DNA of 64,000 nt, taken from Candidatus Roizmanbacteria bacterium UBA1450. Lineage in GTDB: Bacteria; Patescibacteriota; Microgenomatia; UBA1406; GWC2-37-13. Under the pieces are notes generated by a model. It worked only from the letters and a program-made list of their open reading frames with translations. It searched no databases and was not told where the DNA came from. The DNA lies in assembly GCA_002329205.1 (NCBI GenBank), contig DCTC01000001.1, positions 768,623 to 832,622 of the forward strand, in the 5' to 3' direction. The translations under genes and the position numbers were made by a program. Shown here one piece after another: positions 1 through 9,338 of this stretch; the stretch's first letter is position 1; every line of letters begins with the position of its first letter.

Positions 1-6
1 TATCGT

Positions 7-669
7 ATGGAAAACAAAGAATCACTTCTTACTCGTTTTTTTCGGCAAGGCATCCATCATAAGCAGGATATTGTCAGGAGTTTCTACCTGCTGTATGCGT
101 GTATCGTCGGATTTTTAATTCTTTTTGCCTATTGGACGACACAAAATAGCAATAGGGCGGCGATATATGAGGTCGGGCTCATAAGCGGACAGACAGCAAT
201 TGTCATCTTTTGTATCATTATCCTTCCCGGTATCCTGAGACGGTTTGGGATCCGGAATATGATGACCAGCTTTATCATGACCATCAGAAGACAGCTGGGG
301 ATTACCATGTTTTTACTTGCATTCCTTCATTATTCTTCCATCAGGCTGTTCCCCATTGTGTTCGGTGGTCTTCCCTTAACTGTGCCTCCGTTTTTTGAAT
401 TTATGGGTGTGTCAGCACTATACGCTTTGGCACCGCTTTTCGTGACGTCCAATGATGTGAGCGTAAGGAAATTAGGGCCATGGTGGAGAAGAATCCACTC
501 AATGGTCTACTTTATTGTCTGGCTGATTTTCCTTCATACAGCTTTGCAACGGATTAGTATATGGTCTGTTTTGATCGGTATTTTTGCAATAGCAGAAACC
601 GCATCATTAATTAAAGCTGCAGTAATTCGTCCAGGTGGTCAGCCCAAAAATCCGCCCTTGCAATCATAA
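7..669 (+). CDS. Ferric-reductase-like transmembrane haem protein (MsrQ/YedZ-like)
   Basis: A 220-residue integral membrane protein with about five to six hydrophobic segments. Histidines in membrane context (LAFLHYSS near residue 107; RIHSMVYF and IFLHTALQ near 160-178) fit the haem-binding pattern of the ferric-reductase-like domain found in MsrQ/YedZ. Proteins of this family carry b-type haem and pass electrons across the membrane to a partner such as a reductase. The next genes are a ferric-iron importer, so a role in iron reduction is possible, but no MsrP partner is seen in the window. A second member lies at 38963-39658. The ATG at 7 is the first available; the upstream region lies outside the window, so operon membership is unknown. 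Confidence 0.7.
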   Translation: MENKESLLTRFFRQGIHHKQDIVRSFYLLYACIVGFLILFAYWTTQNSNRAAIYEVGLISGQTAIVIFCIIILPGILRRFGIRNMMTSFIMTIRRQLGITMFLLAFLHYSSIRLFPIVFGGLPLTVPPFFEFMGVSALYALAPLFVTSNDVSVRKLGPWWRRIHSMVYFIVWLIFLHTALQRISIWSVLIGIFAIAETASLIKAAVIRPGGQPKNPPLQS

Positions 670-840
670 TTTTTCTTTTTTATAATGCGGTAAAGTTCTA
701 ACAAAGCAATACTATGAAATCGTTTTTTTTCAGCAGGGAGCAATAAGACGCGTTCACTCCCGGCGCACTCCCAACTCTGCCATTCCTCTCATTCCTTATT
801 TGTTGGTTTGCTCTTTTATTATTAATTTCATCATACTTAT

Positions 841-1875
841 ATGAACACCAAAGTGGTCGCCCTTTTAGTGGCTCTTGTGGTAATCCTTGTAGGTGGCTGG
901 TACTATACTAGTCAACAAAGAGGACGAAGTAATGCTGCTGCTGATGCAGAAAATCAGCTTGTTATTTATTCGGGAAGAAAAGAACCATTAATACTTCCGA
1001 TTATTGAGTCTTTTGAAAAAAAGACAGGAATTAATGTCATTCTCAAATCCGGATCATCGGAAGAATTGGCGAATATTCTCCTTCAGGAAGGAGAACAGAC
1101 AGAGGCCGATGTATACATCTCGACCGATGCAAGCTTATTACAGGAATTGGGTTCGAAAGAAATGTTCGTACCAATTTCTTCTGAATCATTAGATGAGGTT
1201 TCCGCACAGTATCGCGCCAGTGATAGTATGTGGACAGGTATTTCAGGGAGAGCACGCGTGCTTATTGTAAATACTGATATCGTGTCTGAAAAGGAATATC
1301 CTGATTCTATCTATGATATTACTGATGAAGTATGGAAAGACAAGGTTGCTATGGCAAAAATGACAAACGAATCAGTTGTGACGCATATGAGCGCTATACG
1401 AACCGTACGTGGTGAAGCATTTTTTAACGATTTTCTTCAAGGCATTCAAAACAATAACGTAACTCTTCTCCCCGGCCATACTGATGTGCGTCAGGCTGTC
1501 GCCAGAGGAGAGTTTGCCGTTGGTTTCGTCAATCATTATTATGGACATCTTCAACAGCAGGAATCAGACAATATAGCTATACTGTATACTGACCAGGAAG
1601 ATGGTCTAGATGGTTCATTTGTCAATGTGTCGGGTGTTGGGATTCTCAAAGCAGGAGAGAATACTGAAAATGCACAAAAATTTGTTGATTTCCTATTGAG
1701 CCCAGCAGCACAAAAGCAGTTTGCTGAGCTCAATTTTGAGTTTCCTCTTGTAGAAGGAATTCAATCTGAAAATACTAAGAATTTAGGTGATTTTAAACAG
1801 ATGAATACAAACCTTCATGAAGTATCAACAAAAAGACAAGAAACATTGGATCTCATTAAATCTCAAGGGCTCTAA
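841..1875 (+). CDS. Fe(III) ABC transporter substrate-binding protein
   Basis: A 344-residue protein with an N-terminal membrane anchor or signal segment (residues 5-22) followed by a type-2 periplasmic-binding fold. LVIYSGRKEPL near residue 40 is the typical first strand of the FbpA/FutA iron-binding family, and the later Tyr-rich part (NHYYGHL near 236) fits the conserved tyrosines that coordinate ferric iron. It should capture Fe3+ outside the membrane and deliver it to the permease encoded directly downstream. The stop is one base before the permease start, so the genes form an operon. The ATG at 841 is preceded by an A/T-rich stretch without a Shine-Dalgarno. The ligand is inferred from the family. 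Confidence 0.85.
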   Translation: MNTKVVALLVALVVILVGGWYYTSQQRGRSNAAADAENQLVIYSGRKEPLILPIIESFEKKTGINVILKSGSSEELANILLQEGEQTEADVYISTDASLLQELGSKEMFVPISSESLDEVSAQYRASDSMWTGISGRARVLIVNTDIVSEKEYPDSIYDITDEVWKDKVAMAKMTNESVVTHMSAIRTVRGEAFFNDFLQGIQNNNVTLLPGHTDVRQAVARGEFAVGFVNHYYGHLQQQESDNIAILYTDQEDGLDGSFVNVSGVGILKAGENTENAQKFVDFLLSPAAQKQFAELNFEFPLVEGIQSENTKNLGDFKQMNTNLHEVSTKRQETLDLIKSQGL

Positions 1876-1876
1876 C

Positions 1877-3439
1877 ATGACATCGTTATTTTCGATACAG
1901 AAGCTGCTGACTGCAGCTTCTGTATTTTTTACTGTTCTTGCTTCAACACCGTTATTTTTTATCGGGTACTCAATTGTGAATGTCCCTCTCGGTACATTGC
2001 CGGATTTGTTCTCTTATTATGCAGTCCCTTTTTTTACCACAGTTGGGCTCTCAACATTCTCGGGATTGGCGGTTCTTGTACTGGCAGTTATCACGGTGTA
2101 TGCTGTCTTATTGTTGCCTGTTTCGTACAGAAAACTAGTATCTTTCGTTTTGGTTTTTCCAATTGTATTTCCGCCGTACATTGCTGCAATATCATATATA
2201 GCAATTTTCAAATCTGCATGGGGTTTGTCACTAATGGGAAGATCCTCTCTGATTGAGTTTTGGCAGGCAGCAGGAGTTTTAAGTCTATTTTTGTATCCCT
2301 ATTCCTTTTTGCTCATAAAAAATCGCATTGAGATGATCGATCCGGCGCATCTAAAAATTGCTTCTCTCTACAAATGGAGTTTTTTTGACACTCTTCGTTA
2401 TATTTATTTTCCCCATGTTAAGCATGCACTATTGAGTGCTTTTCTTATTCCGTTTCTATACGTGGCATCAGATTTTGGAGCTGTTTCAATTCTCCGCATG
2501 GATACACTTACGACGGAGCTCTATCAAAGTATGGTGCGAAGATTTGACAATGCTGAAGGGGCCGTGCTAAGTGTCGCATTGTTGGTAGTCTCCGCAGTTA
2601 CACTAGTTTCAGGTTCCCGATTTGCTTCTGGGATAGTTAGCAGTACGAGAAAAAATGACAATGAAATTATTTCACATCATGTAAATAGACGCAGTATGCT
2701 CTTTTCTGTTTGCTGGATACTTTCTTTGATTGCACTTACTGTAGCAGTTCCTCTTACTATGCTAATAAAATGGTTCTTCCAATTTATGAAAGAAGAAAGT
2801 GTCCTGAAGAATATCTGGTTTGACACATCTTCTTTTGTGCAGATGATCATGACAACGGTTATTATTGCTCTTGTTGTCGTTGCTATTTCTCAACTAATTG
2901 CTTTTACAGTTCAGTTGTATATGGTGTTTTCATCCAAAAATATCATTACAAAAAGTATCTACTATTTGACAACTCTCCTTCATGCATTGCCTGCAGTAGT
3001 TATTGTTTTTAGTGTACTTGCCCTTAAATATTCCACGCCTTTGGGAATCCCGTACGCATTGGGTTTTTTATTCTTTGCCTTTGTCCTCAGATTTCTCGGC
3101 ATTGCATTTCTTACTATTTCTCCAGCAGCAGAAACAATACCGAAGGCTTATTTGAAAATTGGATCAACGTTTATGACTCATATAACTGATCAAGTTCGAT
3201 TGATTGTGCTGCCGTATCTGAGGAAATATATTCTTCAAAGCGGTAGCTATATATATTTTTTGTCTCTTAGGGAATTGACTATCCCGCTGATTTTGCTTCC
3301 ATTGGGAATGAATGTTTTATCAGTCCGCATTTGGCAAACGGCAAGTGAAGGCCTTTATGTGTATGCCTCACCGGCAATTTTAGTTTTACTGCTGCTCTCT
3401 TTGCCGTCACTCGTATGGTATATTAGGAGTCAGGTATAA
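1877..3439 (+). CDS. Fe(III) ABC transporter permease (FbpB/ThiP-like)
   Basis: A 520-residue permease with about twelve hydrophobic segments made of two fused halves, as in FbpB-type iron permeases. Each half has an ABC-coupling loop region (around PAHLKIASLYKWSFF and IPKAYLKIGSTFM). It forms the membrane channel between the binding protein upstream and the ATPase downstream. I chose the ATG at 1877, one base after the stop of the binding protein; an in-frame ATG at 1817 would overlap that gene by 59 bases and adds a charged, non-conserved extension. Translation is probably coupled to the upstream gene. Confidence 0.85.
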   Translation: MTSLFSIQKLLTAASVFFTVLASTPLFFIGYSIVNVPLGTLPDLFSYYAVPFFTTVGLSTFSGLAVLVLAVITVYAVLLLPVSYRKLVSFVLVFPIVFPPYIAAISYIAIFKSAWGLSLMGRSSLIEFWQAAGVLSLFLYPYSFLLIKNRIEMIDPAHLKIASLYKWSFFDTLRYIYFPHVKHALLSAFLIPFLYVASDFGAVSILRMDTLTTELYQSMVRRFDNAEGAVLSVALLVVSAVTLVSGSRFASGIVSSTRKNDNEIISHHVNRRSMLFSVCWILSLIALTVAVPLTMLIKWFFQFMKEESVLKNIWFDTSSFVQMIMTTVIIALVVVAISQLIAFTVQLYMVFSSKNIITKSIYYLTTLLHALPAVVIVFSVLALKYSTPLGIPYALGFLFFAFVLRFLGIAFLTISPAAETIPKAYLKIGSTFMTHITDQVRLIVLPYLRKYILQSGSYIYFLSLRELTIPLILLPLGMNVLSVRIWQTASEGLYVYASPAILVLLLLSLPSLVWYIRSQV

Positions 3440-3444
3440 CAAAT

Positions 3445-4503
3445 ATGAAATGTATAGTCAGAAATATCAATGCTGAAGTTAGTTCTCAGCCATCTTTCTC
3501 CATACGCGGAATATCTTTTGCACTGGGAGAAGGGCAGATTTTGGCCATTTTGGGTCCGAGCGGTGCCGGTAAGACCTCCTTGTTGAATGCGATTGCCGGA
3601 TTCTTACCTGTACAGCACGGAGCTATTTTACTGGATGATCAAACAGTCAGTTGTGCATCATTTTGCCTTCCTCCGATGAAAAGAAATATTGGCGTTATTT
3701 TCCAGGATCACAATCTGTTACCTCATGTATCCCTCCGAGAGAATCTTACCCTGGGGATTGATAAAACGGAAGCTGCCGAACGTAAGAAAGAGATACAGGC
3801 AATGCTCAGAGATTTGCACATAGACCATTTGCAAGAATCATTCCCCTATCAGGTCTCAGGAGGTCAACAGCAACGAGTTGCATTGGGAAGGGCAATTCTT
3901 CATGATAAGAAATTGTTGTTGTTTGATGAGCCTTTTTCCGGTCTCGATCAAGCTCGAATGGTAAAACTGGCACACACAATTCGGGAATCAGTAAAGAAAT
4001 ATAAGCGGATCGCTATCCTTGTTACGCATCATATTGAAGAGGCTTTCCTGATTGCAGATATGATCGGCATTATGAAGGACGGACAACTTCTTGAAGTTGC
4101 TGTGCCTGAAGCAATTTATCATGAACCATCACGTCTGGATATTGCCGAATATGTCGGTCCGGTAAATATAATTGAAGGGACCAGAGAGTCCTCTACAAAA
4201 ATCAAAACGGTCTTCGGATCTGTTCAATCAGCACAACATATACCTTCATCATTGAAACATGTCCAATTGCTGACACGACCAGATGATTACAAGATTGTAA
4301 GTGGTGGTAAATTTACGGTAGATGATATTTTGTTTGCAGGAATGACTCAATTGGTTACCCTTACATGTGAATCTATGTCGGTAAAAGTCTCGCTGGAACA
4401 TCATCAAAATATCCGTGCTGGTGACAAAGCAGGGGTAGTCCTAAAAAATGATCATGTGTACCGTGCATATGATAGCAATGGTCTAAATATCAAACCTCTT
4501 TGA
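3445..4503 (+). CDS. Fe(III) ABC transporter ATP-binding protein (FbpC-like)
   Basis: A 352-residue ABC ATPase with Walker A GPSGAGKT (37-44), signature VSGGQQQRV (about 137-145), Walker B LLLFDEP (about 155-161) and a switch histidine in LVTHH. The C-terminal 120 residues fit the TOBE-type regulatory domain of the iron/molybdate/spermidine importer class. It powers the importer formed with the two genes upstream, five bases after the permease stop. No transport gene follows, so the importer operon appears to end here, and no clear terminator is visible. Confidence 0.88.
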   Translation: MKCIVRNINAEVSSQPSFSIRGISFALGEGQILAILGPSGAGKTSLLNAIAGFLPVQHGAILLDDQTVSCASFCLPPMKRNIGVIFQDHNLLPHVSLRENLTLGIDKTEAAERKKEIQAMLRDLHIDHLQESFPYQVSGGQQQRVALGRAILHDKKLLLFDEPFSGLDQARMVKLAHTIRESVKKYKRIAILVTHHIEEAFLIADMIGIMKDGQLLEVAVPEAIYHEPSRLDIAEYVGPVNIIEGTRESSTKIKTVFGSVQSAQHIPSSLKHVQLLTRPDDYKIVSGGKFTVDDILFAGMTQLVTLTCESMSVKVSLEHHQNIRAGDKAGVVLKNDHVYRAYDSNGLNIKPL

Positions 4504-4540
4504 ATTTTTTTCACGGCACTTTCATGTATCTTCTGCTAAA

Positions 4541-6202
4541 ATGAGTACACATATGGACCAAGAACAATCTCCGACAACGATCTATATCAATGCATATCGC
4601 TCATTTCTGCGGGCAGAAGGACAGATGAATATAGAACAAGTAGTCATGCTGTATAAAAATATGAGGCCTTCGATTCATAAATATGCAGATCAGGAAAAGG
4701 TAGATGTGGAAGCTTTTATGTATTCATATCTGCGCCTTCCCAAAAATATCTTTGAGATATCAGATATAGTCCTTGCACAAATTGGGGATATATTTTACCG
4801 GGAAGGTTTGAAAATTGAGTTCTGGCAGGAAGTACACGCGCCGGCTCGTCGACGCAAAATGTATTTTGATGGTACTGACAAGCTGGCGGTATTTATTAAC
4901 TCTGTTACTGATCTGGATGATATGGTGGGTCTTTTGACGGCATATGAAATCGAGTGGAATAAAATCCATATGAAGATGTCCTCTTTCAAAAAAGAAATTT
5001 CACCAAAAAATACAAGCGAATTGCAGAAGGTGCTCGAAATTGATGAAGAAAATTGGGAGCGGCTGACCCGCATTTGGGATAAAGAACTATATAACCGCCT
5101 GAACCAAATTAAGGAGAAAGATGTGCATTTCCGTGTAAGGCTTCTTCGAGGGAACTATGTGGATTATAAAAAAGCAGCGCAGCGGTGGTTTGAAAATATC
5201 ATGGAGCATACGCGTTATAAAGAGTTAAGAAATAAACCGTTGTATTTTGTTTCTTCCAATACGCACAGCATTGTGAATAATCTTACCGGGTGGGTGACGA
5301 ATATCGAAAAAGAATTGATTTCCTATCTGAAGGAGCATAAACTAGAACGGTTCCTAAATTACTGGAAAGAAATTGAAACAGGCGAACATCCCGGATCACG
5401 AGAGAATTTTCTTTGGTATATACTCAAAAAATATGAAGCGGAGCATCCGGAGATCAGAGAAAAACGCGAATCGTATGAGCGGGATATGGGGATCGATTTT
5501 ATTGATGCGAAGCATTACCTGGATATCAATGCGCAGGTATTTTCTTTGAATGATATCCAAAATACAGGTTTTGCAAAAAAAATCGGATGGGGTGCGGATC
5601 AATCACATGACTCGGAAGCGCTTGTTTTGAATATCGATTATCCGCTCGGACTGGGAGCGTATATGGTCCTCTCCACCATACTTCACAATGTTAATAATCT
5701 TCGCGGTGTGTATATTCTCGGAAAAGCTTCATTTCTCCATGCAAATTTGGGCGATATCGGTCTTCCCACCAAGGTATATGATACATATAGCGATAATACG
5801 TACATTTTCAATAATGCATTTACCAAGGATTACTTCAAAGAATTCCAAACGGGTAGCGTTCTTTCGAATCAAAAAGTAGTATCAACAAAGGGTACATTCC
5901 TTCATCCGGAAGCAGCGATACAGCAGTATTTTATCGAGGACTATACGATAGTCGAAATGGAAGACGGACCGTATTTGAGCTCTTTGTATGAAACTACTCA
6001 TTTTGATCGTTATCCCGAAAATACGACTGTAACTATGCTCAACACGCCGATAGATATCGGCATCATTCATTATGCTTCAGATACTCCGTTCACCAAGGCG
6101 ATTACCCTCGGGACTCGGAATCTCGGGTATGAGGGTGTAGAGGCGACGTATGCTTCGTCTCTGGCAATCCTCAAGCGCATTGTGGAGGTTGAGATGAAAT
6201 GA
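4541..6202 (+). CDS. Unrecognised protein with nucleoside-phosphorylase-like C-terminal motifs
   Basis: A 553-residue soluble protein that I do not recognise as a named family. Residues 1-330 are mainly charged, probably helical. The C-terminal part contains, in order, GDIGLP (about 403), VEME (about 470) and YASD (about 511-514). This order and spacing resembles the nucleoside phosphorylase/nucleosidase superfamily, where Gly-Asp, Met-Glu and Ser-Asp motifs bind ribose and activate the base. That is inference from motifs only. Its stop overlaps the start of a receiver-domain gene (ATGA at 6199-6202), so the two are coupled. A weak extended -10 (TGCTAAAAT, 4534-4542) overlaps the ATG at 4541, so the in-frame ATG at 4553 may be the real, leaderless start. 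Confidence 0.6.
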   Translation: MSTHMDQEQSPTTIYINAYRSFLRAEGQMNIEQVVMLYKNMRPSIHKYADQEKVDVEAFMYSYLRLPKNIFEISDIVLAQIGDIFYREGLKIEFWQEVHAPARRRKMYFDGTDKLAVFINSVTDLDDMVGLLTAYEIEWNKIHMKMSSFKKEISPKNTSELQKVLEIDEENWERLTRIWDKELYNRLNQIKEKDVHFRVRLLRGNYVDYKKAAQRWFENIMEHTRYKELRNKPLYFVSSNTHSIVNNLTGWVTNIEKELISYLKEHKLERFLNYWKEIETGEHPGSRENFLWYILKKYEAEHPEIREKRESYERDMGIDFIDAKHYLDINAQVFSLNDIQNTGFAKKIGWGADQSHDSEALVLNIDYPLGLGAYMVLSTILHNVNNLRGVYILGKASFLHANLGDIGLPTKVYDTYSDNTYIFNNAFTKDYFKEFQTGSVLSNQKVVSTKGTFLHPEAAIQQYFIEDYTIVEMEDGPYLSSLYETTHFDRYPENTTVTMLNTPIDIGIIHYASDTPFTKAITLGTRNLGYEGVEATYASSLAILKRIVEVEMK

Positions 6203-6633
6203 TACTCACAAAGAAAATACTTATTTTAGAAGATAATTTCCTGGTATTGTCACGACTGTTTGAGAGTCTTTATCAACTGGAGAATGACTTCGAATATACG
6301 TTTGAAGTTATGGTTCTTACTTCATCAGACCAGATAGATGCATATATCCATAAAAATGATGATTTCGTTTTTGACATTATTCTGATTGATCGTGACTGCA
6401 AGATTCATAAATCATTTCATATATTTGATATTGAGCGAATTGGAACGGATCGAGTAATCGGAATATCTTCAATCAAACGTTATAACGATGATCTTGTTCA
6501 GAGAGGTGTCAAAAGAATAGTGGAAAAAGATCTCTCAGATCTTGATACTTTTGTTTCGGCTGTCATAAAGGAGATGCAATCAATGCTCATTCCAGTGCAC
6601 CTCCAAGACTTCCTTAAGAATTCCGGTCAATAG
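6199..6633 (+). CDS. Stand-alone response-regulator receiver domain
   Basis: A 144-residue receiver domain. ILEDN gives the acidic pair E11-D12, IILIDRD gives the likely phosphoacceptor D64, GISSIK carries the conserved Ser/Thr, and IVEKDL carries the conserved Lys near the end. No DNA-binding or enzymatic output domain follows, as in CheY-type regulators. It overlaps the upstream gene by four bases, so it is probably made together with that phosphorylase-like protein and may act on it. No kinase lies next to it; three histidine kinases occur elsewhere in the window. Confidence 0.75.
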   Translation: MILTKKILILEDNFLVLSRLFESLYQLENDFEYTFEVMVLTSSDQIDAYIHKNDDFVFDIILIDRDCKIHKSFHIFDIERIGTDRVIGISSIKRYNDDLVQRGVKRIVEKDLSDLDTFVSAVIKEMQSMLIPVHLQDFLKNSGQ

Positions 6634-6731
6634 TTGTATCTGGTTCAGATGATGTGCTCCATTCTTGTATATTCGCACCAGTCGAAGAGAACGGAGGCAA
6701 CATAGTCAGTCGAGGAGTGCCGGTAAGATGG

Positions 6732-6737
6732 TATAAT
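6732..6737 (+). promoter_or_regulatory. Extended -10 box of zwf
   Basis: TATAAT preceded by TG and one base (TGGTATAAT). The hexamer ends six bases before the zwf ATG at 6744, so transcription should begin at or just before the start codon, giving a leaderless mRNA. This decides the start of zwf: the longer reading frame begins upstream of the promoter. Confidence 0.65.
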
Positions 6738-6743
6738 CTTTTC

Positions 6744-8180
6744 ATGCAAAATGTATCTGCAATCCCATCCAAGTTTACACTTCCTACAATATTTGTCATT
6801 CTGGGGATTACCGGAGATCTCGTTCGTAAAAAAATCCTGAAAGCACTATATGACCTGTATCTGAAAAAAAATCTTCCAAGCAAGTTTCGGGTATATGGTT
6901 TTTCCCGGCGTGATTATGACGATCAGCAGCTGAGAGAATATCTCAAATCCGTTATGGAAAAAGGGCAATTTGCAGAGCCGGAGAAGTACGATGCATTTCT
7001 AGAAGCATTCTATTATGTCGGTGGAGATTTTCTAAGTCCCGATGCGTACCATGATCTTGCCTCCAAACTCGGTCTGGTAGATGGCGAATGGCGTATCTGC
7101 TCAAACAAATTATTTTATTTGGCGGTTCCTCCCCATGCATATTCAGATATTATTACCAATCTTCATTCGTCTGGATTGACCAAACCCTGCAGTCCGGAAG
7201 AAGGATGGACACGTGTTATCCTTGAGAAACCGTTCGGGACTGACCGAAAAACCGCGATTGACTTAGATAAACAATTGGGAGAGCTTTTCAAAGAAGAACA
7301 AATTTATCGGGTGGATCATTATCTGGCAAAAGAAACGGTGAAAAATATCCTTGTCTTCCGGTTCAGTAACTCATTTTTGACTCCGGCATGGAATAAAAAC
7401 TATATTGAAAAAATTGAAGTACGCCTTCTTGAGCGGGCTGCAGTCACAAAACGGGGAGATTTCTATGACAAAGTTGGAGCCCTGCGTGATGTGGGTCAAA
7501 ATCATATGCTTCAGCTGTTGGGACTATTCCTGATGGATCCTCCGACATCTCTTGACCCCGACGAAATTAAGAAGAAAAGAAGCGATGCATTGTCTTCGCT
7601 GCAAATCATGTCGAAACAGGAAGTCATCCAACAAACGGAGCGCGGGCAATATCAAGGATACCGGGAGGTAAAAGGAGTTTCTCCAGATTCAGAAACCGAA
7701 ACATATTTCCGCATCAAAGCTTTCTCAAATAAGAAAGAATTTGAAGGTGTTCCGATTTTCCTTGAAAGCGGCAAAGCCCAAGGCTGTGAACTTATCGAGG
7801 TCGTCGTCACCTTTCGCGAATCTCCATTCTGCCTGTACTCGGTACCGGGTATTCAGAAAAACACATTACATTATCATCTCAAACCTCAGGAAAAAATCAG
7901 CATGAATTTTCTTGCTAAAAAACCGGGTTTTACGTATGAGGTGAAAGAACATTCTTTGGGTTTTAATTACCGCGAAGCATATACAGAGGAAGATTTTGTA
8001 GATGATTATGAAGCACTTTTATATGACATCATCCGCGGAGATCAGACTCTGTTTGTCTCGACGGAGGAAATTATGAGTGAGTGGGAATTTATTGAACCGA
8101 TTGTCCATACATGGCATCATACCGGGAAACCGGAACTTATGTTTTATCCGAAAGGAACATATATCGGAGAAAAAAAATAA
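6744..8180 (+). CDS. zwf: Glucose-6-phosphate 1-dehydrogenase
   Basis: A 478-residue enzyme of normal length. The N-terminal nucleotide-binding motif is GITGDLVRKK (21-30), the family's GxxGDLxxRK pattern. The substrate and catalytic motif RVDHYLAKE starts near 189, with the catalytic His in DHY. It oxidises glucose 6-phosphate to 6-phosphogluconolactone with NADP+ in the cytosol. The next gene is a 6-phosphogluconate dehydrogenase, 70 bases downstream, so the two make NADPH and pentose phosphate; no separate lactonase is seen. The start at 6744 is set by the TATAAT box six bases upstream; a reading frame opening at 6654 would include the promoter. Confidence 0.93.
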   Translation: MQNVSAIPSKFTLPTIFVILGITGDLVRKKILKALYDLYLKKNLPSKFRVYGFSRRDYDDQQLREYLKSVMEKGQFAEPEKYDAFLEAFYYVGGDFLSPDAYHDLASKLGLVDGEWRICSNKLFYLAVPPHAYSDIITNLHSSGLTKPCSPEEGWTRVILEKPFGTDRKTAIDLDKQLGELFKEEQIYRVDHYLAKETVKNILVFRFSNSFLTPAWNKNYIEKIEVRLLERAAVTKRGDFYDKVGALRDVGQNHMLQLLGLFLMDPPTSLDPDEIKKKRSDALSSLQIMSKQEVIQQTERGQYQGYREVKGVSPDSETETYFRIKAFSNKKEFEGVPIFLESGKAQGCELIEVVVTFRESPFCLYSVPGIQKNTLHYHLKPQEKISMNFLAKKPGFTYEVKEHSLGFNYREAYTEEDFVDDYEALLYDIIRGDQTLFVSTEEIMSEWEFIEPIVHTWHHTGKPELMFYPKGTYIGEKK

Positions 8181-8250
8181 GCACGGGGAAGCATGTAACT
8201 GCTTCCACTGTTCGTCCAATGATCGAGTTATACATTATTTAAAAAATAAT

Positions 8251-9168
8251 ATGAAAAAAGAAATTGCGATTGTAGGTTTGGGAAAAATGGGTATGGGCAT
8301 TGCCAGACAATTGAATGAAAAAGGATGGAGAGTACTTGTTGCGAACAGGACGCCCGAAAAAGTAGATGAAGCAGCACGTGAAGGCATGATTGCCGCATAT
8401 AGTTATCAGGAAATGGTTGATCAATTCGATTCATCACCGCGCATTGTCTGGTTGATGCTTCCGGCAGGTACTGCGATAGAGGAAGCATTGTTCGGTAAGC
8501 AGGGCATTGCGCAATATTTGAAAGAGGGAGATATTGTTGTCGAGGCTGGAAATTCTTTTTATAGAGATGATGCTCCCCGCGCACAAAAACTGGCAGAAAA
8601 AGGTATTCAATATGTGGATGTAGGGGTGTCAGGCGGTCCATCCGGAGCACGAAGCGGTGCCTGTCTGATGATCGGTGGATCTCAAAAGCTTTTTTCTCAA
8701 ATGGAAGAGCTCTACAGGGATCTTTCTATAGAGCAGGGATATGCTCATTTCGAAGGTATCGGTGCCGGACATTTTGTCAAAATGGTTCATAACGGCATTG
8801 AATACGGTATGATGCAGGCAATAGGTGAAGGTTTCAATGTTATGAAAAAATCAGATTATGATTTGGATCTTACAGAAGTCGCCCGAATATACAATACGGG
8901 AAGTGTGATTGAATCGCGGCTTGTCGGCTGGCTGCATAAAGCGTATCAGGAATGGGGTGTTGAGCTTGAACCGATATCAGGTACAATCAGTCATAGCGGA
9001 GAAGGAAAATGGACTGTAGAGACTGCACAAGAACTGGGAGAAGCAGTTCCGGTGATAGCAGACTCGTTCCAGTTCAGGCTTGACTCGGAGAAAAATCCCA
9101 GTTATACGGGTCAGGTTGTTTCGGCTTTGCGCGGTCAATTTGGTGGACATCCGGTGAAGAAGAAATGA
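8251..9168 (+). CDS. gnd: 6-Phosphogluconate dehydrogenase, decarboxylating (short YqeC/GntZ type)
   Basis: A 305-residue protein with the NADP-binding motif GLGKMGMGIA (8-17), the substrate loop GVSGGPSGA (about 127-135) and the catalytic segment HFVKMVHNGIEYGM (about 172-185). The length matches the short bacterial form, not the about 470-residue form of E. coli. It converts 6-phosphogluconate to ribulose 5-phosphate and CO2. The ATG at 8251 starts the Rossmann fold directly; the frame stays open back to 8077 inside zwf, but that part is not family-like. It probably follows zwf on one transcript. Confidence 0.9.
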   Translation: MKKEIAIVGLGKMGMGIARQLNEKGWRVLVANRTPEKVDEAAREGMIAAYSYQEMVDQFDSSPRIVWLMLPAGTAIEEALFGKQGIAQYLKEGDIVVEAGNSFYRDDAPRAQKLAEKGIQYVDVGVSGGPSGARSGACLMIGGSQKLFSQMEELYRDLSIEQGYAHFEGIGAGHFVKMVHNGIEYGMMQAIGEGFNVMKKSDYDLDLTEVARIYNTGSVIESRLVGWLHKAYQEWGVELEPISGTISHSGEGKWTVETAQELGEAVPVIADSFQFRLDSEKNPSYTGQVVSALRGQFGGHPVKKK

Positions 9169-9338
9169 ATATTCTGATATTCGTTCGTAACCGAAAATTT
9201 GTGCGTGAGTAAACTCGCATATTTTATACTGTTCAAATAGTACTCACTTACAAATTTTGATTACTTCACTCATAGGAGAATCGTATATATTTGTTATTTT
9301 GTTAATACATCAGTAAATATTATTTCAAAAATCCTACT

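Noticed and set aside
1817..1876. Upstream extension of the iron permease
   Set aside because: It overlaps the binding protein gene in another frame and lacks a permease-like sequence; the ATG at 1877 is directly after that gene's stop.
8077..8250. Extension of gnd into zwf
   Set aside because: The added 58 residues come from the zwf 3' end read in another frame; the Rossmann fold starts at 8251.
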